NCBI GenBank assembly: GCA_009746045.1
Contig: RPFO01001428.1
Coordinates: 162,501 to 210,000, forward strand
DNA length: 47,500 bases
Source: Mesostigma viride
Taxonomy: Eukaryota; Streptophyta; Mesostigmatophyceae; Mesostigmatales; Mesostigmataceae
Reading direction: 5' to 3'
The notes under the pieces: model-generated
What the model was told of the DNA's origin: nothing
The model's database searches: none
What the model saw: only the letters and a program-made list of their open reading frames with translations
Part shown: positions 32,880 to 44,203 of the stretch, piece by piece
Layout: every line of letters begins with the position of its first letter
How positions within the stretch are numbered: position 1 is the stretch's first letter
Program-made: the position numbers and the translations under genes

Positions 32880-33570
32880 CAACATCACTCCGTTGGGAGT
32901 AAATGTAGCACATATCCCTGAGAAGGGGCATATGGCTTTTAATACATTCTAGGCTACTTCATGCAAGGGTGGGAATGTAAGCTACCCTTGATCTAGGTGC
33001 ACCAGGGGCACCTGCCCCCTCATGATCTTCACACTATGCCCAGCTAAGGGGGAGTATGTCATGTGGGGGGAAGATCATCATGGCTATACAAGAGCTAGGG
33101 CATGGCTTCTCAGCAGGGAGGGACTCCCTGCGTGGGCACTGCATGCATAATTAAATAAAGCTAGGCATCCTCTGGAGGGTGGCTCATCATAGGCACACAT
33201 GTACATGACTAAAAAGGCTAGTAGGCCTAAGCTGGTATAGTGCCTGTAGTACATACAAGGCCACGGTCTAACTATTCTACACTACTGCTGCTGTATTCCC
33301 CTAGGCTGGGGCTGGAGCTGCTGGGGCCGCGGTGGTCGAGGGGGTCGCTTGCCACGGCTTGTGGCCGACGTAGATGGCCGCCCCCTTCCAGTACACCGGC
33401 TGGCCCGCCTTGGTCTGCCGGAGCTGGAGGTAGGTCGGCCATAGCTCCCGTCGCCGTTGTTGCTGTGCCAGGGTCAAGTCGTCGTCCACGGTGAAGTGAG
33501 TCTTCTCGAGCCGCTTGCGGCGTCTGAGAAAAGAAATCTTGTCCGCCGGGTTCGTAAAGGTGAGAATAGG
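32828..33570 (-). mobile_element. H3: 5'-truncated ORF1-only LINE derivative with (ATT)n tail
   Basis: It is flanked by an 11-bp duplication with one mismatch, AGTCGAACCAT at 32817-32827 and AGTCGAGCCAT at 33571-33581. Minus-oriented: the end of ORF1 (33570-33301; TLAQQQRRRELWPTYLQLRQ), then module T, an ACTCCGTTGGGAGT hairpin (32886-32899), and a tail of about 16 ATT units (32826-32878) instead of TTAA. Confidence 0.85.
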
Positions 33571-34309
33571 AGTCGAGCCATGGATGTACGTTATTGCCAG
33601 TTGATGTCTAAGTAAACGTGTTAATGGCTCGAGCTGATCAGTATTAATTAATTAATTAGTAACATAACTCCGTTGCATGGGAGTACATGTAGCACATATC
33701 CCGGAGAAGGGGCATATGGCTTTTAATACATTCTGGGCTAGCTACTTCCTGCAAGAGTGCAATGTATAAGCAACAGGTACTTGCTCTCTAGGTGCCTCAG
33801 GGGCACCGGCACCACCATGCTGTCTCGGGTTCAACCCAACTAAGGGGATCCCGGCATGGGGGAGGAAGATCATCATGGCTATACAAGAGCTAGGGCATGG
33901 CTTCTCAACAGAGAGCGTCTCTCTGCATAGGCATAGCACATTGGCTAAATTTTAATAGCAACATCCATCGATGGGAGGTCCCATTATAGGCATGGCTTGG
34001 CTAAATTTTGAAGGCATCATCCATGGGGGCCATCATGGGCGCACATGCGCGTGGGCCACATGCTAGGCTAAGCCTGACTAATCTACACTACTGGTATATA
34101 TTCATTGAGAATGATAGATTACGAAGGTGAGATAGGCACGCAACATAAGGAAAACCCCGATAACTGGGAGAATAACCCTGAAGAAATTAATAGTAATCTG
34201 ACACAGACATCCAAGGATCACGCCAGCGGCACAAGGTACAACTATAACTATACAGCACAAAACTACACGCAGCAACAGCGCTGCCGGCCCACCATGCAGG
34301 CCTGGAAGG

Positions 34310-37300
34310 GATCTAGACCGCATGGGTCGCGACAAAGTCGGCCCGGGTGCGGCGGAATAACACATCAGCCACGGTGCGAGTAAGGGCGAGTGACAGGCGC
34401 TGCCGCCAATACGAGGACCACGTGCGGGCCGACCACGGGGCGGTCTGACCCTCGAGGTCGAGGCGGTCTTCACGGCGCTGGCAGCACTCGTGGAAAAACT
34501 CTGCTGTCTTGGGGCCCATGGCCCCGAACTCCTCAAGGACAAAGGGGATGACCCGGTGGGGCCCCACATTGCCGTAGGAGGCAAGCTTGTCGCGCTCAGC
34601 CATAGCGGCAGCAGCGCCGGCATCCACAGCCGCCCGGAGGATGTGGCGACCGGAAAGCGGCCGAGCCACGGAGACATCGATGAGCAGGTGGCAACCCTGC
34701 CCGTCGTAGTCAAGCACGGTAATGTCGGGGCGGTGGTTGGGTGAGTAGAGGGCGGCCCCATCCGCGTCCTCGCACTTGATGGTGGAGTGGGGAAAGACCG
34801 ACCGAACCATGGCACCACCACCCGGAGGAGAGCGGTATGGAGATAGAGGAACCAGTTCTGGTTCTGCTGGCCACCCATGCACGCGATGTAGTGCGTCCCA
34901 GTAGTATCCAGAGCAAGCCCGCAGCTGCCGCAGGACGCACCCGCCGTGATGAGAGGTTGCGGGGCAAAGAGCTGGTGGCGGAGAGCGATGGCGTAAAGGG
35001 CCGGAACCAGCGTGAACAAAGGGCTCATGGGGAGGGCGCGCAGGAATGCGGACCCACGCTCCCCTCAAGGGAAACGGAGTGAAGCCAAGCCTTCCCCTGA
35101 TCGTTCAAGCTCGCATGCAGACCCATCCAGTCGGCACAGTGTAGTATACCCGCGTAGGTCTTTTGTTGTTTTTCATGAACGCAGGCAGGGAAGACACTAG
35201 GACTGACGACAGTGGACACGCCGGGCGTGCCCCGGGGCAGGCGACGGTGGACGGCCTGAGCGGGGCGGACGAGGTCGCAAGCCTGCTGGATCCCGAGGTA
35301 AGAATCCTGCACAGCCTGCACAAAGGGGAAGGGGGATGGGGTGACCAAGTCGGGAATGGCGCTGACGGCGCTGGGGACCAACCGGCGGATCTCCGCCCAG
35401 GCCTGAGCAACAGAGCCAAGGAAGGCGGCGGGGGCGAGGCGGGCGGCGCGGGTGAGCCCACACCCGCCCATGCGGCAGGGGAGGGTGGCCAAGCGCATGG
35501 AGTGAGCTGGCAGGCTAGGGCCGGGGAGGAGCACCTGCAAGGCGGCCTGAATGCGCTCGTCATGGCCTTCCGCGGCAAGCCGCACCAAGTGGGGGGGAGC
35601 GCCACGGAGCCAGTGAACCACCCGCGGGTGGGCGCAAAACCACAGGAGGAGCCCTTTGGTCTGGGGGTCCTTGAGGCGCGCCCAAGTCTCGAGGACATGG
35701 GTGCGCTGTTCCACGGTGGCCCGGAGCTCCTCTTCGACGTAGTCAGGGTCACCCACAGGGACGCCCAGGCACGAGAAACCACGCGCCCGCCAATGCCCCC
35801 GGGATAGCCGCGGGGAAGCCAGAGCAGTCCCCCTGGGGCGAAAAGACTGCACACTTGGGGAGGGTGAGCCGAAGGTTGATGGCCGCCATGGCCACTTCAA
35901 GGGCAGCCAGGGCGGCAACCACAGCGTCGGCCGGGCCAAGGGCATGGATATCGTCCATATAGGCGAGGAGCACGACATCCGGGTGCGCAGCGTGGACACC
36001 TTGGAGAGCCTTGTGCAGCGGGGCAGACAGGTAAAAGGGGCCGAGGGGGTCACCTTGCTGGGTTCCCGTGCGGGAAGCGATGTCGGCGAACGTCCCATCC
36101 TCCATGAGGAAGGAGAGTTGAGTGGGTTCGCCGTAGCAGGCTGCTGTCCACGCAAGAAGGTCAGGGAACGCCTCGCCGACGGCCTCAAAGATGCTAGCCT
36201 TGGTGACAGCATTGAACGCATTGTGGCAATCCACCTTCAGCGCCACATGGGTCGGATGCGTCTCGAGGTAGGCCTGAACTGTGTGCACGATGATGTCGCT
36301 GCCCCCTTTGGTGGCGACGCCAAGCTGGGCCGCGACGGACTCCTCAGTATCACTCCGGTTGGGGCAGAAGTAGGCGCGAAACTCGGGGGCCTTTTGGCGA
36401 CAAATGACCTTACTCACCAGCTTGCGTAGGACCTCGCCGCAAGCAATGGGACGAACGCGGCCAGCAGGCGGGGGGACGTCGTCTTTCAGGAGGGCAATGA
36501 GGCGTGCCCCAGCCAGCCAAGGGCGCGCCGCGGGGGCCAGGGACCCCGCGGCCAAGTCGGCGGCAGCCTCAAAGAGTGCGGTCGCCCCGCCATGGCCCGC
36601 CATCACGGAGAGGTGCTCGTAGCGCCAGCCTGAGGGGCCGGTGGAGGAGGCGTTCGGCAGATCCTTGAGCACATGCAGCCGTGAAGATGTCCAGGTCCAG
36701 GACAATAGGCGGGGGCGGGGGGGTGGCCGGGGCGGGCACCGCAAAGGCAGGTTCGTCGGGGTGAAGGTCGCGCAAAGCCTGCAGGGTCGGGGGAGTGGAG
36801 GGAGCCAACGCGGTCAGTTCAAGCTTTTGCATGGCCCGGCTCAATTCACCTACCTTCACCAATTACCGCATGACGTCATGCAGCTTCCACCCGGGCAAAG
36901 GAGGCGGCCCCCGACACCCGGGTGGAGGCCGGAGGCTGCAGCGCCCACAGCCCTTCCCAATCCCCGAGGAGGAACCGGCGCCGGCAGCGAGCGATGACCG
37001 CACCCTGTACGCCACGCACGCCCCGCTCCAACGGTGCTAAGAGGAGCCGGGGGGTGACGAGAAACAGCTTGTGGCCGAGTTCGTCGAGAGGGTGACTATG
37101 CATCCGGGCCAGGGAAAGCAAGGCGCAGCGCGTAAACAAGCTCCGGGCGCGGTGAGGGACGTCCGGGAGCGTCATGCAAGGGTTGCGCGCACAGGCGGCA
37201 AAAGGGAGCGTGGCCAGGAATGCCCAGCCTGCCGAGAGGTCCCCCGGATCGGTCGTACCCTGCAATGCCGGTGGAGGGGCGGGGGCCGACCGAGGGGCCG

Positions 37301-37325
37301 CCCCGGACCGGTATATATAGTCCAA
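34310..37325 (-). pseudogene. LINE B ORF2: reverse transcriptase, CCHC knuckle and restriction-like endonuclease (frameshifted)
   Basis: N-terminal region (37325-36880) is an all-alpha leader without an APE endonuclease; then GELSRAMQKLELTALAPSTP (about 36855-36800). RT: GPSGWRYEHL (near 36610), RPIACGEVLRKL, KVDCHNAFNAV, GTQQGDPLGPF (about 36060-36030) and the catalytic YMDDI (35947-35961), which differs from lineage A's YADD. Thumb: LPCRMGGCGLTRAARLAPAAFLGS near 35470. Zinc knuckle CGSCGLALDTTGTHYIAC at 34879-34932. Nuclease: RPDITVLD, LLIDVSVARP, AERDKLASY, PFVLEEFGAMGP (34745-34500). RPD...D...K-x-x-x-Y is the R2-like PD-(D/E)xK pattern, used to nick the target for priming. At least four frameshifts or stops (for example near 36870 and 35040) inactivate it, yet motifs are well kept. 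Confidence 0.88.
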
Positions 37326-37384
37326 ACGGAGTAAACCCTATATATAGTCTGAGGTATAGCAGGAGGTGCCTGCCAGGGCTTGTG

Positions 37385-38409
37385 GTCAACGTGGATGACC
37401 GCCCCCAGCTCCAGTATACCGGCTTCCCCCCTGCGCTCTGCCGGAGCTGAAGGTAGGTCGGCCATATCTCGCGTCGCCGCTGTTGCTGGGCCAGGGTCAA
37501 GTCGTAGTCCAGCGTGAAGCGATCGACAACGAGATCGAGCTTCTTGCGGCATAATTTTAAGGAACGACAGCTTGTCCGCCATGTACTTAACAGGTGAGGA
37601 GCACAGGTGCCGGGCCAGCCTTGCCCCGCGCGCGGGGGAGGCGGACAGCCGATGATCCGCAGCTCACCAGTGAGTTGCATGGGGACAACTGAATGTCGCG
37701 CCTGAATGCCGCGGGAAGAGTCTTCGAGGTCTCACGTACCGGCTGATCGAAGTGCTTGACGATGACATTGTGGCTGCGCTGGGTGATGTCGGCCTCCTCG
37801 CGAAGGTCGAGGGCTTGTTGCTTGAGCTGTGCCGCAATGGTGGAGGTGGTGGAGGTGGTATGATGCTTAAGCAAGTCCGCCCAGGTGGAGGGAGCATCGC
37901 TGGCCGGGCCAGCAGATGCCGACTGGGCAGCGATGTCCTTCACCGCCTGGGCGGTGATCGAGGCCGGCGGTGTCATGCAAGCGCTCAAGGGCGGTGGCGG
38001 TGGCTTGGAGGCGCTGGTGGAGGTCGAGGAGCTGCAGGGCTTTGCATGATGTCGGCAGTGGAGGCGGAAATGGCAGTGGAGGTGGAGGCGACGGTGGTGG
38101 AAAGCCAGGAAAGGTGAGGAAGCTCAGCAGCCAGCGTGCCCGGCGCCTGAGTGCTGCTACATCGGCAGCAAAGGGGGTCACGTGCTGCTGAAAGGCTTCC
38201 GTAAGGATGGAACGGAGTGCATGTGGGGGCGGATCGAGATGGATGGAGCCCAGATCTCGCCATCAGAGCGCATAATAAGAAGGGAGTTGAGGATGGTGTG
38301 CATGCTGGAGTTGGGGGCGGGTGCACCCAAACAGAACGCTGATGTTATGCCACCAGCTGGGCACCGTCCGAGGTGATGAGGCGATTGATGTCGTGGAGAT
38401 GGAGGCACA
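37385..38409 (-). pseudogene. LINE B ORF1: L1-ORF1p-like protein (5'-truncated, frameshifted)
   Basis: Truncated at the insertion boundary, then the same order as H1: APTCTPFHPYG-like head, TPFAADVAAL, STWADLLKHHTTSTTSTIAAQLKQ with a Thr/Ser coiled stretch, DLREEADITQRSHNVIVKHFD, LPRARGKAGPAPVLL (RRM-like), MADKLSFLK, and the C-terminal LAQQQRRREIWPTYLQLRQ (about 37490-37435). It lies directly upstream of ORF2 inside one target-site duplication, so ORF1 belongs to lineage B. Predicted to bind element RNA by analogy with L1 ORF1p. Confidence 0.75.
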
Positions 38410-38652
38410 CTGATCAGTATGGTGGAAACAATTATCGGAAAGCATTAGAGTCGGGACTTCAACGATCTTTCAGATTTAGCAAAATAGGGTTTCTTCTTCT
38501 ACCGGGTTAGTTATATTCTAGTAGGACAGGTCAGATCCTGGGGTCGAGGTGGAGGAGGAGAACCAGGTCGATCGTAACAGCCTCATAATATCAAAATTAG
38601 ATTGAATTAAATGATTACATGACTCAGTTGGGAGATCATGTAGCACATATTC

Positions 38653-40740
38653 CTTAATTAATTAATTAATTAATTAGGAACATCAGTAACTCCGTTGGGA
38701 GTATATGTGAGCACATATCCCCGGAGAAGGGGCATATGGCTTTTAACCCTGTCAGTAATACATTCTAAGCTACTTCCTGCAAGAGTGGGAATGTAAACGA
38801 CACTTGCTCTAGGTGCACCAAGGGCACCTGCACCACCATGATGTCTCGGAGCTCAACCCAACTAAGGGGGGCCCGTCATCATGGGGACGGGGGGAAGGTC
38901 ATCATGGCTATACAAAGGCTAGGGCATGGCTTCTCATCAGACAGTGACGGCTCTCTGTATAGGTAGCTAGGGCTGAGCTAAATTCTGAATGTCATCATCC
39001 ATGGGGGTCCCATTATAGGCAGGGCGTGGCTGAATTCATCATCTTAATGTCATCATCCATGGGCATTATGGGCGTACATGCGCGTGGGCCACTTGCTAGG
39101 GCCACTTACTAATCTACACTACTGCTATATATTCCCTAGACTCGGGGTGCCTGCCAGGGCTTGTGGTCGACGTGGATCATTGACATCCCCCCGCCAGTAT
39201 ACCGGCTTCCCCCCTGCGCTGTGTCGGAGCTGGAGGTAGGTCGACCATAGCTCGCGTCGCCGTTGTTAATTGCTGGGCCTGGGTCAGGTCGTCGTCCAGC
39301 GTTTAGCGAGTCCTCGAGAGCTTCTTGCGGTTTTTAAGAAACAACAGCTAAGTTGTCCGCCATGTACTTAACCCAAAGGTGAGGAGCAGGGGAGCCGGGC
39401 CAGCCTTATGTACCCCGCGCGCGGGGAAGGCGGGCAGCCGACATCCGCAGCTCACCAGTGAGGTGCATGGGGGCAAGAATGTCGCGCTTAAATGCCGTGA
39501 GAAAAGTCGTCGAGGTCTCATCTGCCGCGGCTGGTCAATTAAGTGCTTGTCAACGATGACATTGTGGCTGCGCTGGGTGCGGTCGGCCTCCTCGCGGAGG
39601 TCGAGGGCTTGTTGCGTAAGCTGTCATGCCGCGATGGTGGAGGTGGTGGAGGTGGCGTGGTGCTTGAGCAGGTCCGCCCAGGTCTGGGTGGGAGGGGCGT
39701 TGCCGCCTGGGCGGCAGCGGGGGCATGGCTTTGCGGCAATGTCCTTCACGTCCGCGGCTGGGCGGTGATGCCTGCGGTGTTCTGCATGCACTCGATGGCG
39801 ATGGCGGTGTCCTTGAGCTAGGCGCTGGTTGATGTCTAGGAGCTGGGCCTTGACGGCGGCGGTGGAGGTGGAGGTGGCAGTGCATGGAGGTGGAGGCGAG
39901 GAGGGTGGAGGTGGACTCAGGTGACGGTGGTGGAAATGTGAGCCGGGAGCTCAGTAGCCAGCGTGCCTCCCATTGCCGCCACATCTGTGGCAAGGGGGGT
40001 CACGTGCTGCTCGAAAGCTTCCCTTGCTTGGAGGGTGCGGACGATGGCTTCTGTCGCGACGGTGTGGGGGGGGCGGTGGGAGAGCCCAGATCTCGGCGTC
40101 GGAGCTAGCGCCCGAGGAGGGAACAGAGGGCCGCGAAGCGTTGGAGCCGGGGGCAATTCATGCGGAGAACTTTTGGGAGATCCTCGGCGGTGGTGAAAGG
40201 CTGGCCACTTGGCCAGCGGCCGCGGTTGTGGGCGATGAGGTGCGAGCACATGTCAATAAGCGAGGGCGTGCGTGCCGTAAAACACGTCTTCCATGAAGGC
40301 TCCTGGGCTGCGAATCCAGTAGCCATAATATGCGTTGATGTCAAAGGCGATCTCGTCCCAATGTGGCTCGGCAAGGCGGCTGCGCTCGGGCTCAGGCGAT
40401 GCCGATGGCAAGGCAAGGCCGAGGGGGGGCTGGGCAACCACCAGTGCGCGACTAGTGTCACCGCTGCCTTCCGGATCGACCTGAGGGCGAAGCTGCAGCC
40501 GGAGCTGCAGACGTATTTTCATACCGCCAGGCTGCGTTGCGTAGATGAGCGTTTGCTCGTCATATATTGCGTAACAGCTTCGGAAAGTTCGGTATCAGTG
40601 TACACGTGCGTCTTAGAAAGACAAAGCGATAGTGATATTCACGGCCGAATTCGGTGCCCAAACGTGAAAGTTATGAGCTCCGCCGTCAGCCATGGCTACC
40701 TCGTGGCTAGTCGGGCGCTCGTGGCTCGTGGCTCGTTTTA
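38653..40740 (-). mobile_element. H5: near full-length ORF1-only LINE derivative
   Basis: Minus-oriented: 5' UTR (about 40740-40545, matching 2540-2682), ORF1 with the MTSKRS-type start, module T (39135-38690), an ACTCCGTTGGGAGT hairpin (about 38690-38703) and TTAA repeats (38653-38677). The ORF1/T join is the same as in H1 and H2. No clear target-site duplication; its left flank is another element end with a CTCCCAACTGAG hairpin near 38630, and its right flank is copy A4, head to head. Confidence 0.85.
39160..40560 (-). pseudogene. ORF1p-like protein of H5 (frameshifted)
   Basis: The start near 40560 (atgacgagcaaacg) is the same as in H1. Readable segments: Ala-rich head, HWDEIAFDINAYYGYWIRSPGAFMED-like block differing from H1, TVATEAIVRTLQAREAFEQHVTPLATDVAAMGG (40040-39960), a low-complexity Thr/Pro stretch, then degraded RRM-like and C-terminal parts (39480-39190). 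It has a slightly different head from H1, suggesting two H subfamilies. Not intact. Confidence 0.65.
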
Positions 40741-40766
40741 TTGGCATGATATACATTAATGAATTT

Positions 40767-42031
40767 TGTTTGCTCGCATTGTGGGTAGGAAACCAGGAGT
40801 GAAGGTCGCCAACAAATTCTGGCATGGTGGGGCGACCACGTCCGGAGATTCGGCTAGCGGAAATCATCTATGCAGACGACACCACGTCTCTTCGAGGACA
40901 CTGCATGAGCACGTGCCGCAGACGTGGCTTGACTGCATCGCAATCAAGGCCCGAGTGGTGGGGCTCAAGAGTTCAGCAAGAAGACAGAGGCCCTGGCGGT
41001 TGGGCTCACTCATGCAGCCACCGCCCGACCTCTTTCCGGCTCCTTGATGGCTCTCGCGTCCAATATAGGCACCGCGTCAAGTTGCTGGGTAGCTTACTCG
41101 GCTGGGCAGCTGCTAGGCCGATGTGGACCACCGTATCTCCCTCGCCTGGCACGCTTTACGTCAATACAGGGCCCTGTGGCGCAAGCGGCCTTGGGCAAGC
41201 TAGAGAAACAGGACCTGTTCAAGGTCATTGTCCTCCCTGTTCTTACATACGGGGCCGAGATCGACGTGGACCCTCACAGCCAACCTTGCCAGAAAGCTGG
41301 ACGGCGCGGTCACCAATATGCTGCGGTAAATTTTCCGTAAGGGATACGCTGCTCACATCCGCAGTGAGGTCGACCTGCATGTACCTTGGCATGCCACATA
41401 TCACCAGCACCATTACTCGGAGCAGCGGTGCCTGCAGCTAGTAGGGCACTTAGCTCGCAGCAACCGGGTAGACACCTCACGTGGCCCCTCCGCAGGGCTG
41501 CGACCAGCTCAGCCTGGCAGGTGCCCACCTCCTCACGTGGGCCGGGCCCAGCAATGCTCTAGCTAGACGCCGCAAGGCCCGCACTTTCAAAGAACAGCTA
41601 GTAGAGGACATGGGAGGCCAGGCCTTTCCGTGATTTGGAACAAGATGATGGACAAGGCCAAGTGGGCTCAGGTCATAGAGGACAACGACCCCCGTCCAGT
41701 GGGGAAGCGCCCGCGTGTTTGCAAACGCGGGAAGCATGCTAGACAACACCCCTAGGGTCGAGGGCACCATAGATATAGAGTTAGATAGTTTTTTGTAGAT
41801 AGATAAGACCGGTAGGATTGCGTGTATCCATCCATCCATCCATCCATCCATCCATCCATCCATCCATCCATCCATCCATCCATCCATCCATCCATCCATC
41901 CATCCATCCATCCATCCATCCATCCATCCATCCATCCATCCATCCATCCATCCATCCATCCATCCATCCATCCATCGGTCCATCCATCGGGGTTAATGCT
42001 CCGCGAATCCCCAACGGGAGCACGAGTTTAA
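40767..42031 (+). pseudogene. A4: 5'-truncated LINE lineage A (type ii) with expanded ATCC tract
   Basis: Starts within the palm (FARIVGRKPGVKVANKFWHGGA), then IIYADDTT (YADD at 40869-40880), LLDGSRVQYRHRVKLLGSLL, a degraded LTYGAE thumb (about 41238-41265), and the tail domain [17 protein letters not shown] with [14 protein letters not shown] (41498-41620). The 3' UTR (41756-42031) contains about 37 ATCC units (41826-41975) and ends in a CCCCAACGGG hairpin (42014-42023). Several frameshifts. It is the uninterrupted comparison for A2. Confidence 0.85.
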
Positions 42032-43705
42032 CACCCGTTGGGGATTCGCGGAGCATTGACCCCGATGGACGGACGGACGGACAGGCGGCCGGACGGACGG
42101 ACGGACGGGCGGACGGACGGATGGACGGGCGGGCGGGCGGGCGGGCGGACGGACGGACGGACGGACGGAGGGAGGGAGGCAGGGAGGCAGGGAGGGAGGG
42201 AGGGAGGGAGGGAGGGAGGGAGGGAGGAGGGAGGGAGGGAGGGAGGGAGGGAGGGAGGGAGGGAGGGAGGGAGGGAGGGAGGGAGGAGGGAGGGAGGGAG
42301 GGAGGAGGGAGGGGGAGGAGGGAGGGAGGGAGGAGGGAGGGAGGGAGGGAGGGAGGGAGGGAGGAGGGAGGGAGGGAGGGAGGGAGGAGGGAGGGAGGGA
42401 GGGGGAGGGAGGGAGGGAGGGAGGGAGGAGGGGAGGGAGGGAGGGAGGGAGGGAGGGAGGGAGGGAGGGAGGAGGGAGGGGGGTCGGTCGGGGTCGGTCG
42501 GTCGGTCGGTCGGTCGGTCGGTCGGTCGGTCGGTCGGTCGGTCGGTCGGTCGGTCGGTCGGTCGGTCGGTCGGTCGGTCGGTCGGTCGGTCGGTCGGTCG
42601 GTCGGTCGGTCGGTCGGTCGGTCGGTCGTCGGTCGGTCGGTCGGTCGGTCGGTCGGTCGGTCGGTCGGTCGGGTCGGTCGGTCGGTCGGTCGGTCGGTCG
42701 GTCGGTCGACGGGCGGTCGGTGGGCGAGGAGCGGGCGGCGGGCGGGCGGGCGGGCGGGCGGGCGGGCGGCGCGGGGCGGGCGGCGGGCGGGCGGCGCGGG
42801 CGGGCGGCGGGCGCGGGCGGCGGCGGGCGGGCGGCGGGCGGGCGGCGGCGCGGCGGCGGGCGGGCGGGCGGCGGCGGGCGGGCGGCGGGCGGCGGGCGCG
42901 GCGGGCGGGCGGGCGGCGGGGCGCGGCGGGCGGGCGGCGGCGCGGGCGGGCGGGCGGGCGCGGCGGGCGGGGGGGCGGCGGCGGGCGGCGGGGGGAGGGG
43001 AGGAGGGAGGGAGGGAGGAGGAGGGAGGGAGGGAGGGAGGGAGGGAGGGAGGGAGGAGGGAGGAGGGAGGGAGGGGGAGGGAGGGAGGAGGGAGGGAGGG
43101 AGGGAGGGAGGGAGGAGGGAGGGAGGAGGGAGGGAGGGAGGGAGGGAGGGAGGGAGGGAGGGAGGGAGGGAGGGAGGGAGGGAGGGAGAGGGAGGGAGGG
43201 AGGGAGGGAGGGAGGAGGGAGGGAGGGAGGAGGGAGGGAGGGAGGGAGGAGGAGGGAGGGAGGAGGGGGAGGGAGGAGGGAGGAGGGAGGGAGGGAGGGA
43301 GAGGGAGGGAGGGAGGGAGGGAGGGAGGAGGGAGGGAGGGAGGGAGGGAGGGAGGAGGGAGGGAGGGAGGGAGGGAGGGAGGGAGGAGGAGGGAGGGAGG
43401 GAGGGAGGGAGGGAGGGAGGGAGGGAGGGAGGGAGGGAGGGAGGGAGGGAGGAGGGAGGGAGGGAGGGAGGGAGGAGGGAGGAGGGAGGGAGGGAGGGAG
43501 GGAGGGAGAGGGAGGAGGGAGGGAGGGAGGGAGGGAGGGAGGGAGGGAGGGAGGAGGGAGGGAGAGGGAGGGAGGGAGAGGAGGAGGGAGGAGGGAGGGA
43601 GGGAGGAGGGAGGGAGGGAGGAGGGAGGGAGGAGGGAGGGAGGGAGGGAGGGAGGGAGGGAGGGACGGATGGACGGACGGACGGACGGATGGATGGATGG
43701 ATGGA
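41826..43705. repeat. 1.9-kb tetranucleotide tract in phases (ATCC, GGAC, GGGA, GGTC, GGGC, GGGA)
   Basis: On the plus strand: ATCC 41826-41975; LINE-end palindrome 41992-42058; GGAC/GGGC 42062-42165; GGGA 42166-42480; GGTC 42481-42720; GGGC 42722-42990; GGGA 42990-43665; GGAC/GGAT 43666-43707. Many 3-bp and 1-bp slips change the frame. All long frames here (up to 676 codons) are repeat artefacts. The GGGA and GGGC blocks are ideal for G-quadruplexes. Confidence 0.95.
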
Positions 43706-43823
43706 TGGGTACACGCAATCCTACCGGTCTAATCTATCTACAAAAACAATCCTACTCTATATTTATTGTGCCCTCGTCCCTAGGGGTCTTGTCTAGCATG
43801 CTTCCCACGTGTGCAAACACGCG
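42032..43823 (-). mobile_element. A5: LINE lineage A 3' end containing the expanded tract, tail-to-tail with A4
   Basis: 43708-43823 is the inverted copy of A4's 3' UTR at 41703-41825 (both hold CTACCGGTCTAATC or its complement and the CCCTAGGG stretch), and 42032-42058 mirrors A4's terminal hairpin. The tetranucleotide tract occupies the position of the ATCC run, so it is an expanded and diversified version of a repeat native to this LINE's 3' UTR. Confidence 0.85.
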
Positions 43824-44203
43824 GCGGATATACATAGCATTCCATTAAATAACTAAAATTGTTTCATTTTAGCATGCCCATGTGCAGGATGATGCCACAC
43901 TGATAATGTGAGCGTTCTGGTGAACAATGAAACTGAATCAACAGATTTACACCACAGATTTGCATCACCATTTCGACTGAAAATTGTAAAAAAGTTCCAA
44001 GAAGACCTATTTTAACTACGCTCATGTTACCGATCGCATACCTGTAACGTACCGTTCTCAGAGTGTACAATAACAGGATAGCACATGATAGGATGTCAAG
44101 TGAGACAACTATGTGTATGCTATGTGTATGCTAGTATGTGAAACCTGTTGTTCCCTGCTGAGCTTCTGTGGAAAAATGGTGCCCGTGGTCTTAGCTGGGC
44201 AAT
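43824..44203. other. Non-coding stretch downstream of the FAM98-like gene
   Basis: I see no recognisable feature. The gene's 3' UTR and polyadenylation signal should lie here. Confidence 0.4.

Larger units (their letters stand above)
33645..38409 (-). mobile_element. LINE B: nearly complete ORF1 + ORF2 element
   Basis: It is bounded by an 11-bp duplication, CTGATCAGTAT, at 33634-33644 and 38410-38420, so everything between was inserted as one 4.77-kb unit. Minus-strand order: ORF1 (5'-truncated), a short spacer with TATATA, ORF2, an ORF2-proximal 3' UTR (34310-34100), module T (34097-33668), a hairpin with an enlarged loop (ACTCCGTTGCATGGGAGT, about 33666-33683) and a short TTAA tail. It is the reference for calling H elements deletion derivatives. 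Confidence 0.9.

Noticed and set aside
33820-33840. GGTTCAACCC-like box in module T as a tRNA-derived (SINE) promoter
   Set aside because: No matching A box at the right distance, and other T copies lack the sequence; module T is explained as the LINE B/H 3' region.
41781-43848. Very long frames (up to 676 codons) on both strands
   Set aside because: They are translations of tetranucleotide repeats (IHPS, GREG, TDRP, LPPS) and follow the repeat, not a gene.
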